Shown here: positions 1-10,514 of the stretch, piece by piece | How positions within the stretch are numbered: position 1 is the stretch's first letter | Layout of the letters: the number at the start of each line of letters is the position of its first letter | Assembly: GCA_036867785.1 (NCBI GenBank) | Contig: CP145416.1 | Location: forward strand, 372,001-436,000 | Source: Plasmodiophora brassicae | Lineage: Eukaryota; Endomyxa: Phytomyxea; Phytomyxea; Plasmodiophorida | Direction: 5' to 3' | Length of the DNA: 64,000 nt | Notes under the pieces: generated by a model | The model's input: only the letters and a program-made list of their open reading frames with translations | Databases searched by the model: none | Told to the model about the DNA's origin: nothing | Program-made: the position numbers and the translations under genes

Positions 1-890
1 CAATCAGGTATCCAAGGTACACCTGGACACCAAGTTAGGATGCCGGTTGGAAACAGGGGACCGTGGGCCATACAAGAACGCCCAGCTTGCTGCGGACGAC
101 TTCACGCCCTGGATTAGCCGCCTTGAGCGCCGCCAGACGGTCAAGCACGAACGGAAACATCAAATCGTCTTCAAGCCGCCCAGACTTGAACAGTTTCGCA
201 ATGGGCTTCGTGTCGATACTGCATCGTTGTTCCGTAGTGATGACTACAGCGTACACACTCTTAGCATCGGGTGCATTGATAGCAACCGCCGCACGTACTG
301 TCATCCAGGGGGTAGATGTCACGTGTATCCAGCGCGTTGGCATCGTACGGAGGTAGGAATTCTCGCACCGCGTCTGCCGATGGCACATCTGCAACAACGC
401 CGTTAAGGGGGGACCGTCCATCAAAACGATGGCAACAGCGCGTACTCCCAATGGACGATTTTCCCGCGATCAGGGCTTGCTGAATGGCACCTTGAGCGGT
501 AGCCTCTTCAACATCGATTCGGTTCATGTCCGCCGACTTCATGGCGCGTTTCCGTTTCTTGCTGCCGAAGTCGTCGATCAGAAGGCGTTTCGTCTCAGCG
601 TAGGTCGACCCGGAGCGATCGTGTTCAAGCATGGAATCCCTGGGTTCGCGCTGCATCGAGAACAAGTTGATGCCCTGCGACGACAGGGTGACGGTGCCCG
701 CATCGGGATCGAAAATTCCGATCGCAAACCGGGTGGCTTGCGGGTCCTCCTTTCGGACAGAGCCTCGATAGTTGAAGGCGCAATCACCTGAACTTTCCAC
801 AATCGTTTCCTTCGCATCACCCGATGTGGACAATGAGAAACGCATCGACTTTGACACAACGTCAGCAGGGATGCCCGATGGGAACGTCAC
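1..890 (-). CDS. RPA49: RNA polymerase I subunit A49 (RPA49/PAF53), 3' end beyond the window
   Basis: Subunit of the Pol I A49/A34.5 subcomplex, which helps initiation and elongation on rDNA in the nucleolus. The first exon (890 to 299) carries the family motif FGSKKRKRAMKS and then the linker block REFLPPYDANALDTRDIYPL, which matches the PP...YxLED region of PAF53. Two short introns are visible: 244-298 (55 nt, GTACGT...TGTAG) and 23-73 (51 nt, GTATGG...TCCAG with a CTAAC branch). Splicing gives LDDIITTEQ and later GVLVYLGYLI, the start of the winged-helix region. The gene runs off the left edge, so the C-terminus is not seen. The start is the first ATG of the open frame. A TATAATA-like stretch lies at about 910-925, just upstream. 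Identification rests on remembered family motifs; I am fairly sure. Confidence 0.8.
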
Positions 891-1456
891 TGAACCGAAT
901 TAGATGCCATTATTATAATACACCAGATATGTTTCGGTCGCTTACATAACTGCGGGTGCAGCGCCGCCTGATCACAGTTGTTGGAGGTAAGCTTGACGCG
1001 GGTCGACATCGCGAAAAGCCGCCCAGTTCTTCCTGAGGCAGCGGAAGATGGTATCAGCGAACGCTGAAGTCGTTGCGCTCAGCCGTGGCCACGGACTCCG
1101 CAGCGGACTCCGCGCGACGGTCCAGCAGGTCAAGGCACCGAGGACGTGCATAACATGTGACTACATACCCATACCTACCTGTAGAGAAGAACGCATTGCA
1201 GATGAATCTGTCTGCCGTGCCTGATGCGCTGTTGCATGTTTGAACTGCCAACGATCGTGTCGGCGGTGGACAAGGCTAGGTAAGTCCGCATTGCGAAATG
1301 GTCGGCGATGATACCGCGTGACGTTCGTTGGCGAACTGTTGCGTTCACGTAATTCTGTGCGGTTCGAGCACTGGAACCACTGGCGCCTGTGGCATGGCAT
1401 GGCCTGCGGCCGCTCGCGGATGACAAGTCGGCGCGATTTTGCAGGTTGGCGGATCG
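891..1456. other. Intergenic region between divergent genes
   Basis: No gene is supported here. The stretch separates the minus-strand A49 gene from the plus-strand TXNDC17-HAD gene. It contains two copies of the near-palindrome CGGACTCCG (1092-1100 and 1104-1112), a motif that recurs upstream of several other minus-strand ORFs. Short ORFs here have no recognisable domain and were ignored. Confidence 0.5.
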
Positions 1457-2899
1457 ATGGGCGACCGGACGTCATCGGCGTTGTACCACGTCGTCTGTGA
1501 TACGCCCGATGAATTCGACGCGCGGTTGCGGGTCGCGCAAGACGAGGCGCGACGTCGAGGCGTGCCATTGTTCATCCTGGCGTTCGGCCAGCGGGATCCT
1601 GACACCGGCCGATCGTGGTGCCCTGATGTACGCTGCGTGCCGTTTCCGCCACGTTGTGGACTGTTCTAACGACAGACAGTGCCATGCTGCGTACCCGGTC
1701 ATTATCGGCGCGATGGAGGCGCTTGCCCCATCGGCGTGCCTGCTGGAGATAACGGTGGAGCGAGCGGCGTACAAAGGCAACCCCGCGTACGCCTACCGGC
1801 GGCATAGTGCCTTGCAGCTGAAGGCGATCCCTCAACTGTATCGAATCCAGGACGGCGACGCGCACCCCTGGCTGGAGACCCTTGTGGAGAACGATTGCCT
1901 GGATGCCGGCCGCGTCGAGAAGTTCGTGCTGCTCAGCCCTCGAATCGATCTGGATGCGTACGATACCGTCCTGCTCGATTGCGATGGCGTGTTGTGGACC
2001 GGCCCCCGCATCATGCCTGGCGCCGTCCGGGTTGTCAACGAGCTTCGTCGACGGGTGTGTTGCGGAGGCTGGGTTGCCGGTCGTTCCCTGAACTGTGTGG
2101 CCTGTCCATAGGGCAAGCGGGTCTATTTCGTATCGAATAATTCCATGTCGAGCCGGGAACAATACGTTGCGAAGCTGGCCGCGATGGGCATCCCCGCCGT
2201 CGTGGATGACGTTCTATGCACGTCGTTCGCGGCGGCCCGCTACCTGAAAGATAGGAACCACTCCGGAAAGGTCTATGTGGTCGGCAACGAAGGCATCGGC
2301 ATCGAACTGCGAAACGTGGGCATTGAACCTGTTGAAGGACGACTTGTACGGTTCGCATCCTCGTTCTGGCTCATGGGGTGTGCCGTTAACATCGTTCTCG
2401 ACAGCTGCACGGCCATAACGTTCCAAGGCCGCAGATGGACGCAGTAGTGGTCGACCGGGAGATTACTGCTGTCGTGGTTGGGTTCGACCCCGAGCTAACG
2501 TATGCGAAGGTCGCGTACGCTACCTGGCTCCTTCATAACAACCCGTCCGTGCAGTTTATCTGCACGAACCGCGATGCCACGTTCCCATCTGCCGTTCGGG
2601 TCTATCCCGGGGCAGGCAGCTGCGTCGCTGCCATTGCTGCTGGCTCGCAGCGAGAACCGGTCGACCTCGGCAAGCCGACCACGTTCATGCTCGATCTGCT
2701 AGCAGAGCGACTCGGTGGCCTGGACCGCAAACGCTGTCTGATGATCGGCGACAACCTGTTCACTGACATCGCCTTCGGCCACAATGCCGGTACCAGTACC
2801 GTGCTCGTTCTGTCCGGGGTCAGCAGACTCGACCAGGTTGGTCAACCCGGGACGGCGACCCCCCACTATATCCTCCGATGTATCAACGATCTTCTGTAA
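1457..2899 (+). CDS. TXNDC17-like thioredoxin domain fused to a PGP/PDXP-type HAD phosphatase
   Basis: Four exons: 1457-1627, 1680-2054, 2112-2345 and 2405-2899, with introns of 52, 57 and 59 nt. The N-terminal ~125 residues look like the TXNDC17/TRP14 family: VPLFILAFGQ, then SWCPD joined by splicing to C, which rebuilds the WCPDC redox motif, then VPTL-like AIPQLYR. Without a break the frame continues into HAD motif I (DTVLLDCDGVLW), the PGP-family block RVYFVSNNSM, VVGFDPELTY, and motif III/IV as GKPTTFML...MIGDNLFTDIAFG. That second part matches 4-nitrophenylphosphatase, phosphoglycolate phosphatase and pyridoxal phosphatase. Family knowledge: TRP14 is a cytosolic disulfide reductase and PGP clears toxic phosphorylated side products. 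The exon spanning the junction (1680-2054) encodes the end of one domain and the start of the other, so the fusion does not depend on a splice guess. Confidence 0.87.
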
Positions 2900-3043
2900 A
2901 CCGTCATTGTCCTACTGGTTGTTGCGATGCACTGCTGCGGCGTAATGCTTCGCCATTAGACGCATGTCGGCATGCATATGTATTTCGCTTCGGGACACTG
3001 AACGTTGGGGCAACTGATGCCGTGCCCGGCGATTCCGTACAAT

Positions 3044-3850
3044 TCAAAGCTGTTTCAGATTAAGGACCTGGAGAACCTGCGCCATGGTGTCTTCTGGCGA
3101 TGTCACCGTGTGTCCAACCGTCCTGCTGTCATGGAAGATCTCAAAGTCGTTTCCGCCCTTGTGGGTCTTGTCGCCGAAGAAATGCACTTCTTCGAAGCCG
3201 GCCTCTTCGATGAACGTCAGGCAGTACGTCTTGTCCCATCCGGTCGGGAAGACGTCGAAGCTGATCTGGCCGCCGATCGAATACGTCAACTTCTCGTCAG
3301 GGAAGTTCTCCCTGAGCGCCTGGATCATCTTGGCGCGAACCTGGTGGACCTTGTCGTACTGTTCGAATTCGTCCCGTTCCTCCTGCGAACAGTTCCTCCC
3401 GATCGGGCAAATGTTCATCATGCCCTTGCGGAACTCGATGAACGTGCCGCGCTGCTTCGGGATGGTGAGATCAGCGATGTACCGCAGGCAGAACTTCGTG
3501 ATCGCCTGTAGACGCTCCTCGCCCAGGAAATCGAGAATTGACGTCTCCCCGATCGGGGACGCATCGCGATACGCAACCAGCCCGTTCTCGCTGAACCCGT
3601 AATCGAAGACCGAAACGCAATCATCGCCGAGTTGCTCCTTGATCTTGCTCAGGTCAGAGCCGCCGACGAACCCGATGACGACGTGCCTTTTCAGCGCCTT
3701 CAGGAAATCCTTCATCTCCGACGTCGCTGGCTGCGGGGGGCGGGCTCAGCGCCATTCCTCGTCCCAACCGACGCGGGGACCTACCAGCCGTGGCCGCGTC
3801 AGCGTCCCGTCGACGTCGAACAGCATGATCTTCCGCCGAGACGCCGTCAT
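3044..3850 (-). CDS. PMM: Phosphomannomutase (PMM)
   Basis: Interconverts mannose-6-phosphate and mannose-1-phosphate in the cytosol, feeding GDP-mannose for N-glycans and GPI anchors. The model has two exons (3785-3850 and 3044-3730) split by a 54-nt intron that ends GCAG, giving 250 residues, close to the ~246 typical of eukaryotic PMM. Exon 1 holds the catalytic HAD motif [12 protein letters not shown] with both nucleophile and acid/base Asp. Exon 2 begins EMKDFLKAL and contains [26 protein letters not shown], the substrate motif [19 protein letters not shown] and [17 protein letters not shown]. Every key PMM2 motif is present, so the protein should be active. It converges on the plus-strand phosphatase fusion with about 145 bp between stops. 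Confidence 0.95.
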
Positions 3851-4299
3851 GATCTGCGTCCCCGTGTCCGCCGCGCGCGGCAATCCCAAAATGCCAACGT
3901 GGCACACTGGCACGGGCCCCGGTGCGTGATTGACAGCGACGCGGTGTCGCGGTGCGTGATGGAGCCAATGCCGCCGGGCACTGGGCACGCACGGGGTGTT
4001 TTGGCGAGAGCCTGTGCCGAAGTATTACCGCGTCGTGCCCGCATCGCAGCAGGTTACTCGAGCGCCGTATACAGGCAATCGATGCCAGACCCACCTGGAC
4101 GTTAGGTCAACGGTTGCCGCTCCTGTCGGCCAAGAGAGCACCGGCACCGGCACCTTGAGGAACCCAGTACCGTCGCGGGACCTGCCGATGGCGGCGGTCT
4201 ATATTCGGGGAACTAGACAACGCCCGATCGGTAACTGGGGGGATTGGGTTTCGACCACCACTGGCAGTGTATTGGTTTGATGGCCCGGCGTCGCCTCGT
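3851..4299. other. Intergenic region
   Basis: About 450 bp between the start of PMM and the stop of the Myb gene, both on the minus strand. It should hold the PMM promoter and the Myb 3' UTR. No ORF with a recognisable domain and no repeat stands out. Confidence 0.4.
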
Positions 4300-5268
4300 T
4301 CAGCAGCGTTCCCTGGCTGTGAACAGGATGTTGGCGGCGCCGAGCAGTCGTTCGTCAATCATCGGGGCGGGGACGTCCTCCCCGGTTAGGAACGATGGTG
4401 AATGTGCCGGCCGTGGTGGCTTGATCGGCTGGCCGTTCCGATAGGCAACGGGGATCGATATGGAGGTAGGGAACCCTTCTCCTTGAGCCCCTGGCTGCTC
4501 ACCTACACCAATCGCCATACGTGACTTGAACTTGGCCTCCGGGGACGTGGCCCTGGTATGGCGTTTAGCGTCTGAACGTCCGACAGCGACCACTGGGACG
4601 TACTGGCAGCCCTCCATTTCCGTCCTGGTGACATGGAGGCAGTACTGGTACAGTTCAGCGCCCTCGCCGGTGGCGGGCGCTAACCGGCGCCCCGGTCTGG
4701 CCGCGCTGTTCATGGCCCAGCAGTGCCGCTGCACGCGCCGCATAGTCGAGTTCCACCTGTTCTTGATGGCATTGTCGGTCCTACCGGGCAGGAACTTGGC
4801 GATCTCCGACCAGCGGCTGCCGCGTATCATGTGCTCGCGGATGATGGTTTGGTCCTCCTCGCCCGACCAGCGATCTCGACGGATGGCCGGGTTCAGGTGG
4901 TTGTGCCATCTGGGTGCCATGTTAGCGCGTCTGATGAAACGATCAAGACGAACGTACGCACCGTTCGCGACACTGCTTCCCTGTTCGTCGTTTGAGGAAC
5001 ATGCCTACCCTTGTCCACTTCTTAGTCCCGTAGGCCCGAACGAATTCCTCGATTTGCTCGTCCTCCTGACGGGTGGCCACGTCAGAAAGGGTGAAGAAGA
5101 CGTCCCCGCCTGGTCACCGACCTCTCGCGTCCAGGATCCCCATCCTCTCTTGTACTCCTCGGCAGGGGCGGCCGCGTTGCTCGACTCACCTTGCTCCTGG
5201 TCGAGGTCCTGCTCGTCTTCGGGGCTCCGGTACCCAGCGCTAGCACCACCAGATTCACTCTCCGTCAT
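4300..5268 (-). CDS. R2R3-type Myb DNA-binding protein
   Basis: Three exons: 5122-5268, 4962-5065 and 4300-4909, with introns of 56 nt and 52 nt (the second starts GTGCGTACG). Spliced residues ~45-150 form two Myb repeats. The first is [17 protein letters not shown]...KKWTRV...[14 protein letters not shown], the second [15 protein letters not shown]...[25 protein letters not shown]. The regularly spaced Trp residues and the recognition helices (CRERWHNHL and NAIKNRWNS) match animal c-Myb and plant R2R3 proteins, so it should bind Myb-type DNA sites in the nucleus. The acidic, Ser-rich N-terminal 45 residues and the long C-terminal tail (~100 residues, Pro/Gly rich) have no known domain. Target genes cannot be inferred. 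The start is the only upstream ATG in frame. Confidence 0.9.
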
Positions 5269-5748
5269 CCTTGTCGACAGCGGCAGGCGCGGGAGGACGA
5301 CGACCCCGAATTTGAATCGGCGACTACCTTGACCGTGCTAACCGATTATGGTCGGCGGGACCGTTTGGAGGGGGTAGTCGCCGCGCCGCGATTACCAGTA
5401 CTAGGTCGATCCCCCGCGACCTCCCCGCCTAACAACAACGCCATACCGGATCGATCAGCTCCCTCTCTGTCTAACCCTGATCATCAATCGTCCAACTGCA
5501 TCCGGCGCAAGCGAGACGGCTGCCTTGCTGTCCGCATCTGCACGTCGGAGGGGGAATACAATACGTACAGTACTGCTGCGGACATGCAGTCGACGCGGAA
5601 AGGGTGACGGGCCGACAGGTCCCGACTGCCGCGCCATTTTCCACTGCGCGACCTGCCGCCGGCGCCGGGCTGGTCGTGTGCAATGGCCGCCGCCGCCGGC
5701 CCATTTCGATTTTGGGGAGGCATCGTTCAGGACCGGCCGGGAGGGGGG
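5269..5748. other. Intergenic region between divergent Myb and KDSR genes
   Basis: About 480 bp shared upstream region of two divergent genes. No coding potential is supported; the small ORFs here are shadows. No clear TATA element or repeat was seen. Confidence 0.4.
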
Positions 5749-6841
5749 ATGTCGACTGGGCTGGTCGGCGTCGATGTCGTATGGGTCGTGCTGGGCGCCA
5801 TCGCCGTCGTCCCGCTGCTGCTGATGCTGCTCGAGGTCGGGTACCGCGTCATCAAGCCGTCCGTGCCGCTCCAGGGCACGCACGTCATTGTCGTCGGCGG
5901 ATCGACGGGGATCGGCCTGTCCATGGCGATCCAGGCTGCGAAGGAGCGTGCCCGGGCCATCACGCTGGTGTCCAGGTCGCAGGAGAAACTGCAGGCGGCG
6001 AGGCAGGCCGTCCTGGCGAGCGCGGCAGACCCCGGCTGCGCTGTCGACACGATCTCCGCCGATGCGACGAACTTCAAAACCATGGCTGTCGCGATCGACA
6101 GCGCCGTGCAGACGCACGGGCCGCCCGACTATTTAATCTGTGCGGCCGGCGCGTCCCATCCTGGGTATTTCCTGCAGCAGCCGGTCGAAACGTTCAGGGA
6201 TTCGATGGAGTTGAACTACATGGGCACTGTCGTCTGCCTGAAGGCGGCGGTGCCGCACATGGCCGCTGTCCGGCAGGGCCACTGCATCCTGATCAGCTCC
6301 GGGGCTGGCCTGTCGGGCTGGCTGGGCTACTCGTCGTACAGCCCGACAAAGTTCGCCATTCGTGGCCTGGCCGAGGCGTTGAGGAATGAGCTGACCGGGT
6401 TCAACATCAAGGTGTCGATTGCGTACCCGCCCGACACGGACACGCCCGGCTTCGAGCACGAGAACAAGACCAAACCGGTTCGTCTTTGCTGTTCCCGCCA
6501 ATTGCCCTGGCCGTGTCTGACACTTATCGAACGGACAGGTCGAGACTGTCGAGATGCTGCCGCCGTCGACGTATTCACCGGCGATGGTCGCCTCGTACAT
6601 ATGGTACTCGGTCGGCAAGGGCGACTTCAACTGCTCCTGTCCGGATCTCATTCAGGACTTCCTCATTGCGTTGATGTCGGGCGTCACTCCTCGGCGCATG
6701 TATATATTCGATGCCATCATGCACCCGATCATGCTGATCGTCGCAACGGTCTTCCGATGGAACGCCGACCGCATATCGTCCGCATACCCGAAACGGATCG
6801 AAGGTTCACCCGTCTCCACCGACACCCTCAAAATGCACTAG
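5749..6841 (+). CDS. KDSR: 3-ketodihydrosphingosine reductase (KDSR/Tsc10), SDR family
   Basis: Reduces 3-ketosphinganine to sphinganine with NADPH, the second step of sphingolipid synthesis at the ER. An N-terminal membrane segment (VVWVVLGAIAVVPLLLMLLE) is followed by the Rossmann glycine motif GGSTGIGLSMAIQ, the AAGASHPGYF block, the catalytic Ser (LISSGAGLSG), and Tyr/Lys in YSSYSPTKFAIRGLAEALR. The family-specific YPPDTDTPGF...ENKTKP follows. A 61-nt intron (6478-6538) splits KTKP from VETVEML; exon 2 ends at 6841 with C-terminal hydrophobic residues like the ER anchor of the family. I chose the second Met (5749) because it directly precedes the membrane segment; an in-frame Met at 5683 would add 22 residues. 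All catalytic residues are intact. Confidence 0.92.
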
Positions 6842-6904
6842 CCGGAACGAGTGCCTGTTGACGATAAGAATATATTACAGGACGTTTATGAGCAAGTGGA
6901 TTGG

Positions 6905-8412
6905 TTATAACTTGACTGCTGACGGATTGTGAAGGCGCTGTTGAATGCCGACCGAGTGTTGAAGTTTCTCCTCCCTCGTGAACGCCTCTCGCAGCGCTTT
7001 CTTCTGCTGTCGACGTTCGCTTCGTGCCTTGCGCACCGCTGCCTTTCGCTCGCGCTTCTGCTCAGCCGACTCCTTCACGGGACGCGACTGGCCCAGGTTG
7101 ACCTCGTTCGCCTCGTGTTCCTGCGTCTGGGTATCAGCAGGGTGTTGATCCTCAAGGTCGGGCAGGCCACGCCTTGTCAGCTTTATGCGGTCGCGCCGAG
7201 GTTCCGCAATAAGGACGGGATGGTTCTCCAGGTTCGACAGCGTTGAAAGGATGGATTCGCAATCCCAAGACTCCCGAACGGGGGGACAGCATTCGCGCTC
7301 CAACGCCCGGTTGTCTTCTTCGGTGTCGTAGGCCTCGCCTTCCTGGATCTGTCGCAGAACGTGATGTCGGGTCAGGGAGATGACTTCGTCGGCCTCGGCG
7401 GAGACGTTCGGTCCCGGGACGTATTTCGTCTCAGCGTGGGAGATGAACTCGTCCAGGTAGGTGTCCTCGACGTTCGCGCACACGCCAACGACGTCCTCAT
7501 CCAGCTCACCAATTTCGTCGCTGTCGTACTGCAGCATCAGGTTGTCGAAAGCGGCGTCAAGCTCGCCCAGTAGCCCAGGGCGATCTGGACGTCCACGCTC
7601 CACCCATGCATCATCGTCGTCATCTTCGTACTGCCTGTCTTGCTTGCGGACATACGCTGTCAGATCATCGTCAATGTCAGATATCGGCTCCTCGTCAGAT
7701 ATCATGGCCTGCTGAACAAAGTCCTCGTCGAGCTCATCGAAATCGTCGCTGTCGCTAAACCTGCCAAGCAGCGCGTCTTGAACCTATACAAACAGCGTCT
7801 CAGAACAGCAATGAAACACCAAGCAATGGGGAAACAGTAGTAGACAGGAGTCGTCAGAGTAACTATGACATCGCAAAGCGAAACAAGTCCCCAACAAAGT
7901 GGTCGTCCTTGCCCAAAACGGACAGGCGTCAACCATTCGGAAGTATCAAAAGTTCATCACACGATCCCAGCAAGCAAAGGGTCAAAATCCAAACTTACAT
8001 CGGTGGGAAGGTGACGAACAACGCCAGTCACGAGTGCGTCCCTGGCAAGTACACCAGTGGCTTCTTCGTACTGCGACGGGAGGGCTTCGGCGGGCAGAAG
8101 AACCCTTGATCGGAATTGTCCGGAAGATGGGACGTATTCTAGATCGTCATCATCACCACTGCCAACGGAGACTTGTCCACTGACATCAGCACGCGTCTCT
8201 TCGCAATGCCTTGCGGTCGGGAAGAGAACTTCGCCGCCGTCTTCATCTTCGGCATGTTTGCGTCGCTGGGCGGCTTGACGCGCTTCACGACGACGGACGT
8301 TCTGGACGGTGGTGGCCTCCTGAAGTACGAGCTTCGAACTGTTCTCGTCAAGGATCAGCGGGTCCCGATCACTGCGATGGACGAGATGAAACTTGACTGC
8401 CCGCTTCCCCAT
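6905..8412 (-). CDS. LTV1: LTV1 homologue, 40S ribosomal subunit assembly factor
   Basis: LTV1 escorts late pre-40S particles and helps place uS3. The N-terminus (MGKRAVKFHLVHRSDRDPLI) is the family signature. Other matching blocks are LDFDPLLAG, a very acidic DDFDELDEDFVQQA region, LMLQYDSDEIGELDED, ESWDCESILSTLSNLENHP (near-identical in animals) and the basic tail KRERKAAVRKARSERRQQKK. I model one intron, 7784-7962 (179 nt, GTGTGATG...GTATAG), joining DPLLAGI to VQDALLG. It is longer than its neighbours in this window, so a small extra exon or use of the GTAAGT site ~25 nt upstream is possible. The near-palindrome TCCGTGACGGA lies at 8425-8435, 13-23 bp before the ATG. Confidence 0.88.
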
Positions 8413-8646
8413 GGCGTCTGCTAGTCCGTGACGGACTCCGCCGCGGAGCCATCAACTATCCGGCCGCGCCCTAAAATTACGTATACCGCGAACAAACCCG
8501 GGCAGAGCGCGCCAACTTCAAGGGAGGATCCCCGTGCACTGGGTCGCATGCAGCGGAAACTCGCCGGAATGGGTTTTATAAAGCGTGCCCTGTGTGCATC
8601 AACGTGCCAACAAAGGAAGGATGGGTCAACCAAGAAGAGGCGGTTC

Positions 8647-10138
8647 TCAGCTGGAGACAACGGTGATGGCCTTGGCAACTGGCTCGCCGGGTGGCTGCGG
8701 CTCACCGACTTCCTTGTGCTTCAGTTTCCCGTTCTGCTGCTTGATCAGCAGGCGCATAAACGGGGAGAAGTAGTCTCCGTAGCGACGCTGGAGCTCGGGG
8801 ATACGCCAGTCGGACGACGTGATCTTGCCACGACAGATGCTGCTGTTGCAGCTGCAGACGAAGTTGTCACTCGGCTCGGTTATCAGGCCATCGTTCACCA
8901 TCGCGTAGTCGATTGTGATCTCTTCGCCCTCTTGGATGTCGCGAATGGCAACGACCGTGACAGAGTCGAGCATGCCACAGGACGGGTCGCAACTGTGGTT
9001 TACGTAGTCGGTCGTCTCACACTTGTCGCCGCTCTCCTTCCATGCAGGAACTGTAAATGGATGTCAGCCTCAATGTTGATGGGGGGCTGCCTGCGAAAAC
9101 CACTCTGCCAAAGGTCTTGGTGGACCTGGAGGGACATCTCCCAGTCGCGAGCAGACAGCGCGCCCGGTTCCAGCAGCTGGTCGCGATGAACGACTTTGCC
9201 GGAGAACACAAGGATCTTTTCGCCAGCGCGGAACGCCATCCCAGGAGTCGTGCGACAGAACATGCCGAGTGCGCCATCGGGTCTGTGCCGAAGTTCGGCA
9301 CGCGGATCGTACCAGCTGGGCGATTGCCATTGGGTCACTCGTCGGCAGCAGGCCAACCTTCACACATACCTGTTCTCCGAATGCTTACGCCAGATGTACT
9401 CGGTCAGGTGCCCATGGTAGCGTTTCACGAACGCCCGGCTTCGCCATTCAGAAAACGTTAACACGCCGCGGCACTGTCCTGACCCGCACTGGCACTTCAT
9501 ACCGGAGTGCAGTGACGCCTAGCGACGATAATGGTCGTCATATCAAGTCCGATCAAGCCCCAGCACCTCAACTTGCCTCGGTCTCGGTAAACGAGTAGTC
9601 GTAGACCAACTGCTCGCCGGCCTTGATGTCCCGCATCGCCACGATGCGCTCGTCAGTGTCGTACCTGGCGCGCATCGATCAGGGATTGTTGTGCCAGGGC
9701 ACCCGTTGCAGCGGCTGTCACCAGGTATTCGGCGAGCAGGAGTGATTGAAGAAAAAGGACGGGTCCGATTCGGGATCCGCCGTCGACGAAAACTCTGACG
9801 CAATGCAAACCGTTAGTGTTCCCTCCTGACAGCGCGCCGGCACTCGTCGACGCATACGGTCGTCGCCCAGCATGTAGGAAAACATGACGAGTTTCTCCCG
9901 CTGCGGGTGCGCCTCGATCTGCGTCCGGGTGTAAACGTCGACAGGCTCCGTGCCCTTATCGTGCCACCAGATGAGCGCACCTGCCGACCCACACACACGC
10001 GCCGTTAATGGGCACAACGTCACGGCGCCGAGGCCCACCCAGTGCGTTACCGGCCGGCATGTCGACCTTGGCGAACAGCCCTCTGCAGGCGAACCCGTAC
10101 GCGTCGAACGGGCGCACCTCGATCGTGTCAGGCAGCAT
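8647..10138 (-). CDS. Tandem SET-domain protein, putative lysine methyltransferase
   Basis: Six exons (10051-10138, 9722-9980, 9577-9664, 9370-9518, 9104-9315, 8647-9050) splice to a 399-residue frame whose length divides exactly by three. SET domain 1: FACRGLFAKVDMPAG...FNHSCSPNTWYDTD...RDIKAGEQLVYDYS, then CQCGSGQCRG. SET domain 2: ALGMFCRTTPGMAFRAGEKI...YVNHSCDPSCGM...RDIQEGEEITIDYA, then CSCNSSICRG. Both have the NHSCxPN/S pseudoknot motif, the catalytic Tyr motif (YDY, IDYA) and a CxCxxxxCRG post-SET-like cluster. Intron 3 (9519-9576) starts GC (GCAAGT), the only frame-preserving choice. Intron 4 (9316-9369) fuses the two halves in frame. SET proteins methylate lysines; the substrate here is unknown. 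No other domain is visible. Alternatively these are two genes, but the second half lacks a convincing start. Confidence 0.8.
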
Positions 10139-10514
10139 GGCGGGGGCGCGCGATGCGGATGCGAACGACGACGACCAGGGGCAGGGCAGCAAGCACAAAC
10201 GGGTCTGCGCGGGGAACCCTCGGCCCCCGGTGCGAAGCGCGCGCCCACGGGTCACGACGCGTAACGTTACGGCGGCCGGCAGCCCCGCGCTACTTTCGTC
10301 TTTGGGAACGTACCTACTACCACTGGTCCACTGTACCGGCAGCGGCACGCCAACGGCGAGGCCGCTCTCCAGCAGCGACCTGCGCCCACGAGAGCACCGC
10401 TTGTGGGAGACGCGGCATCCGCAGGCAGCGAGCGCCCATCGAATAATACACACACACACACACACAGCGTATAGAGAAACATGGGTCGACACATCAGCGA
10501 CGGGGGTGGGGGGT
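10139..10514. repeat. Intergenic region with an (AC)n microsatellite
   Basis: About 375 bp between PhnX and the tandem-SET gene, both minus strand. It includes an uninterrupted AC dinucleotide run at 10448-10466. No gene is supported. Confidence 0.6.

Noticed and set aside
8647-10138. Two separate adjacent SET genes
   Set aside because: The intron 9316-9369 joins the halves in frame with normal signals and the second half has no suitable start; the total length is an exact multiple of three.
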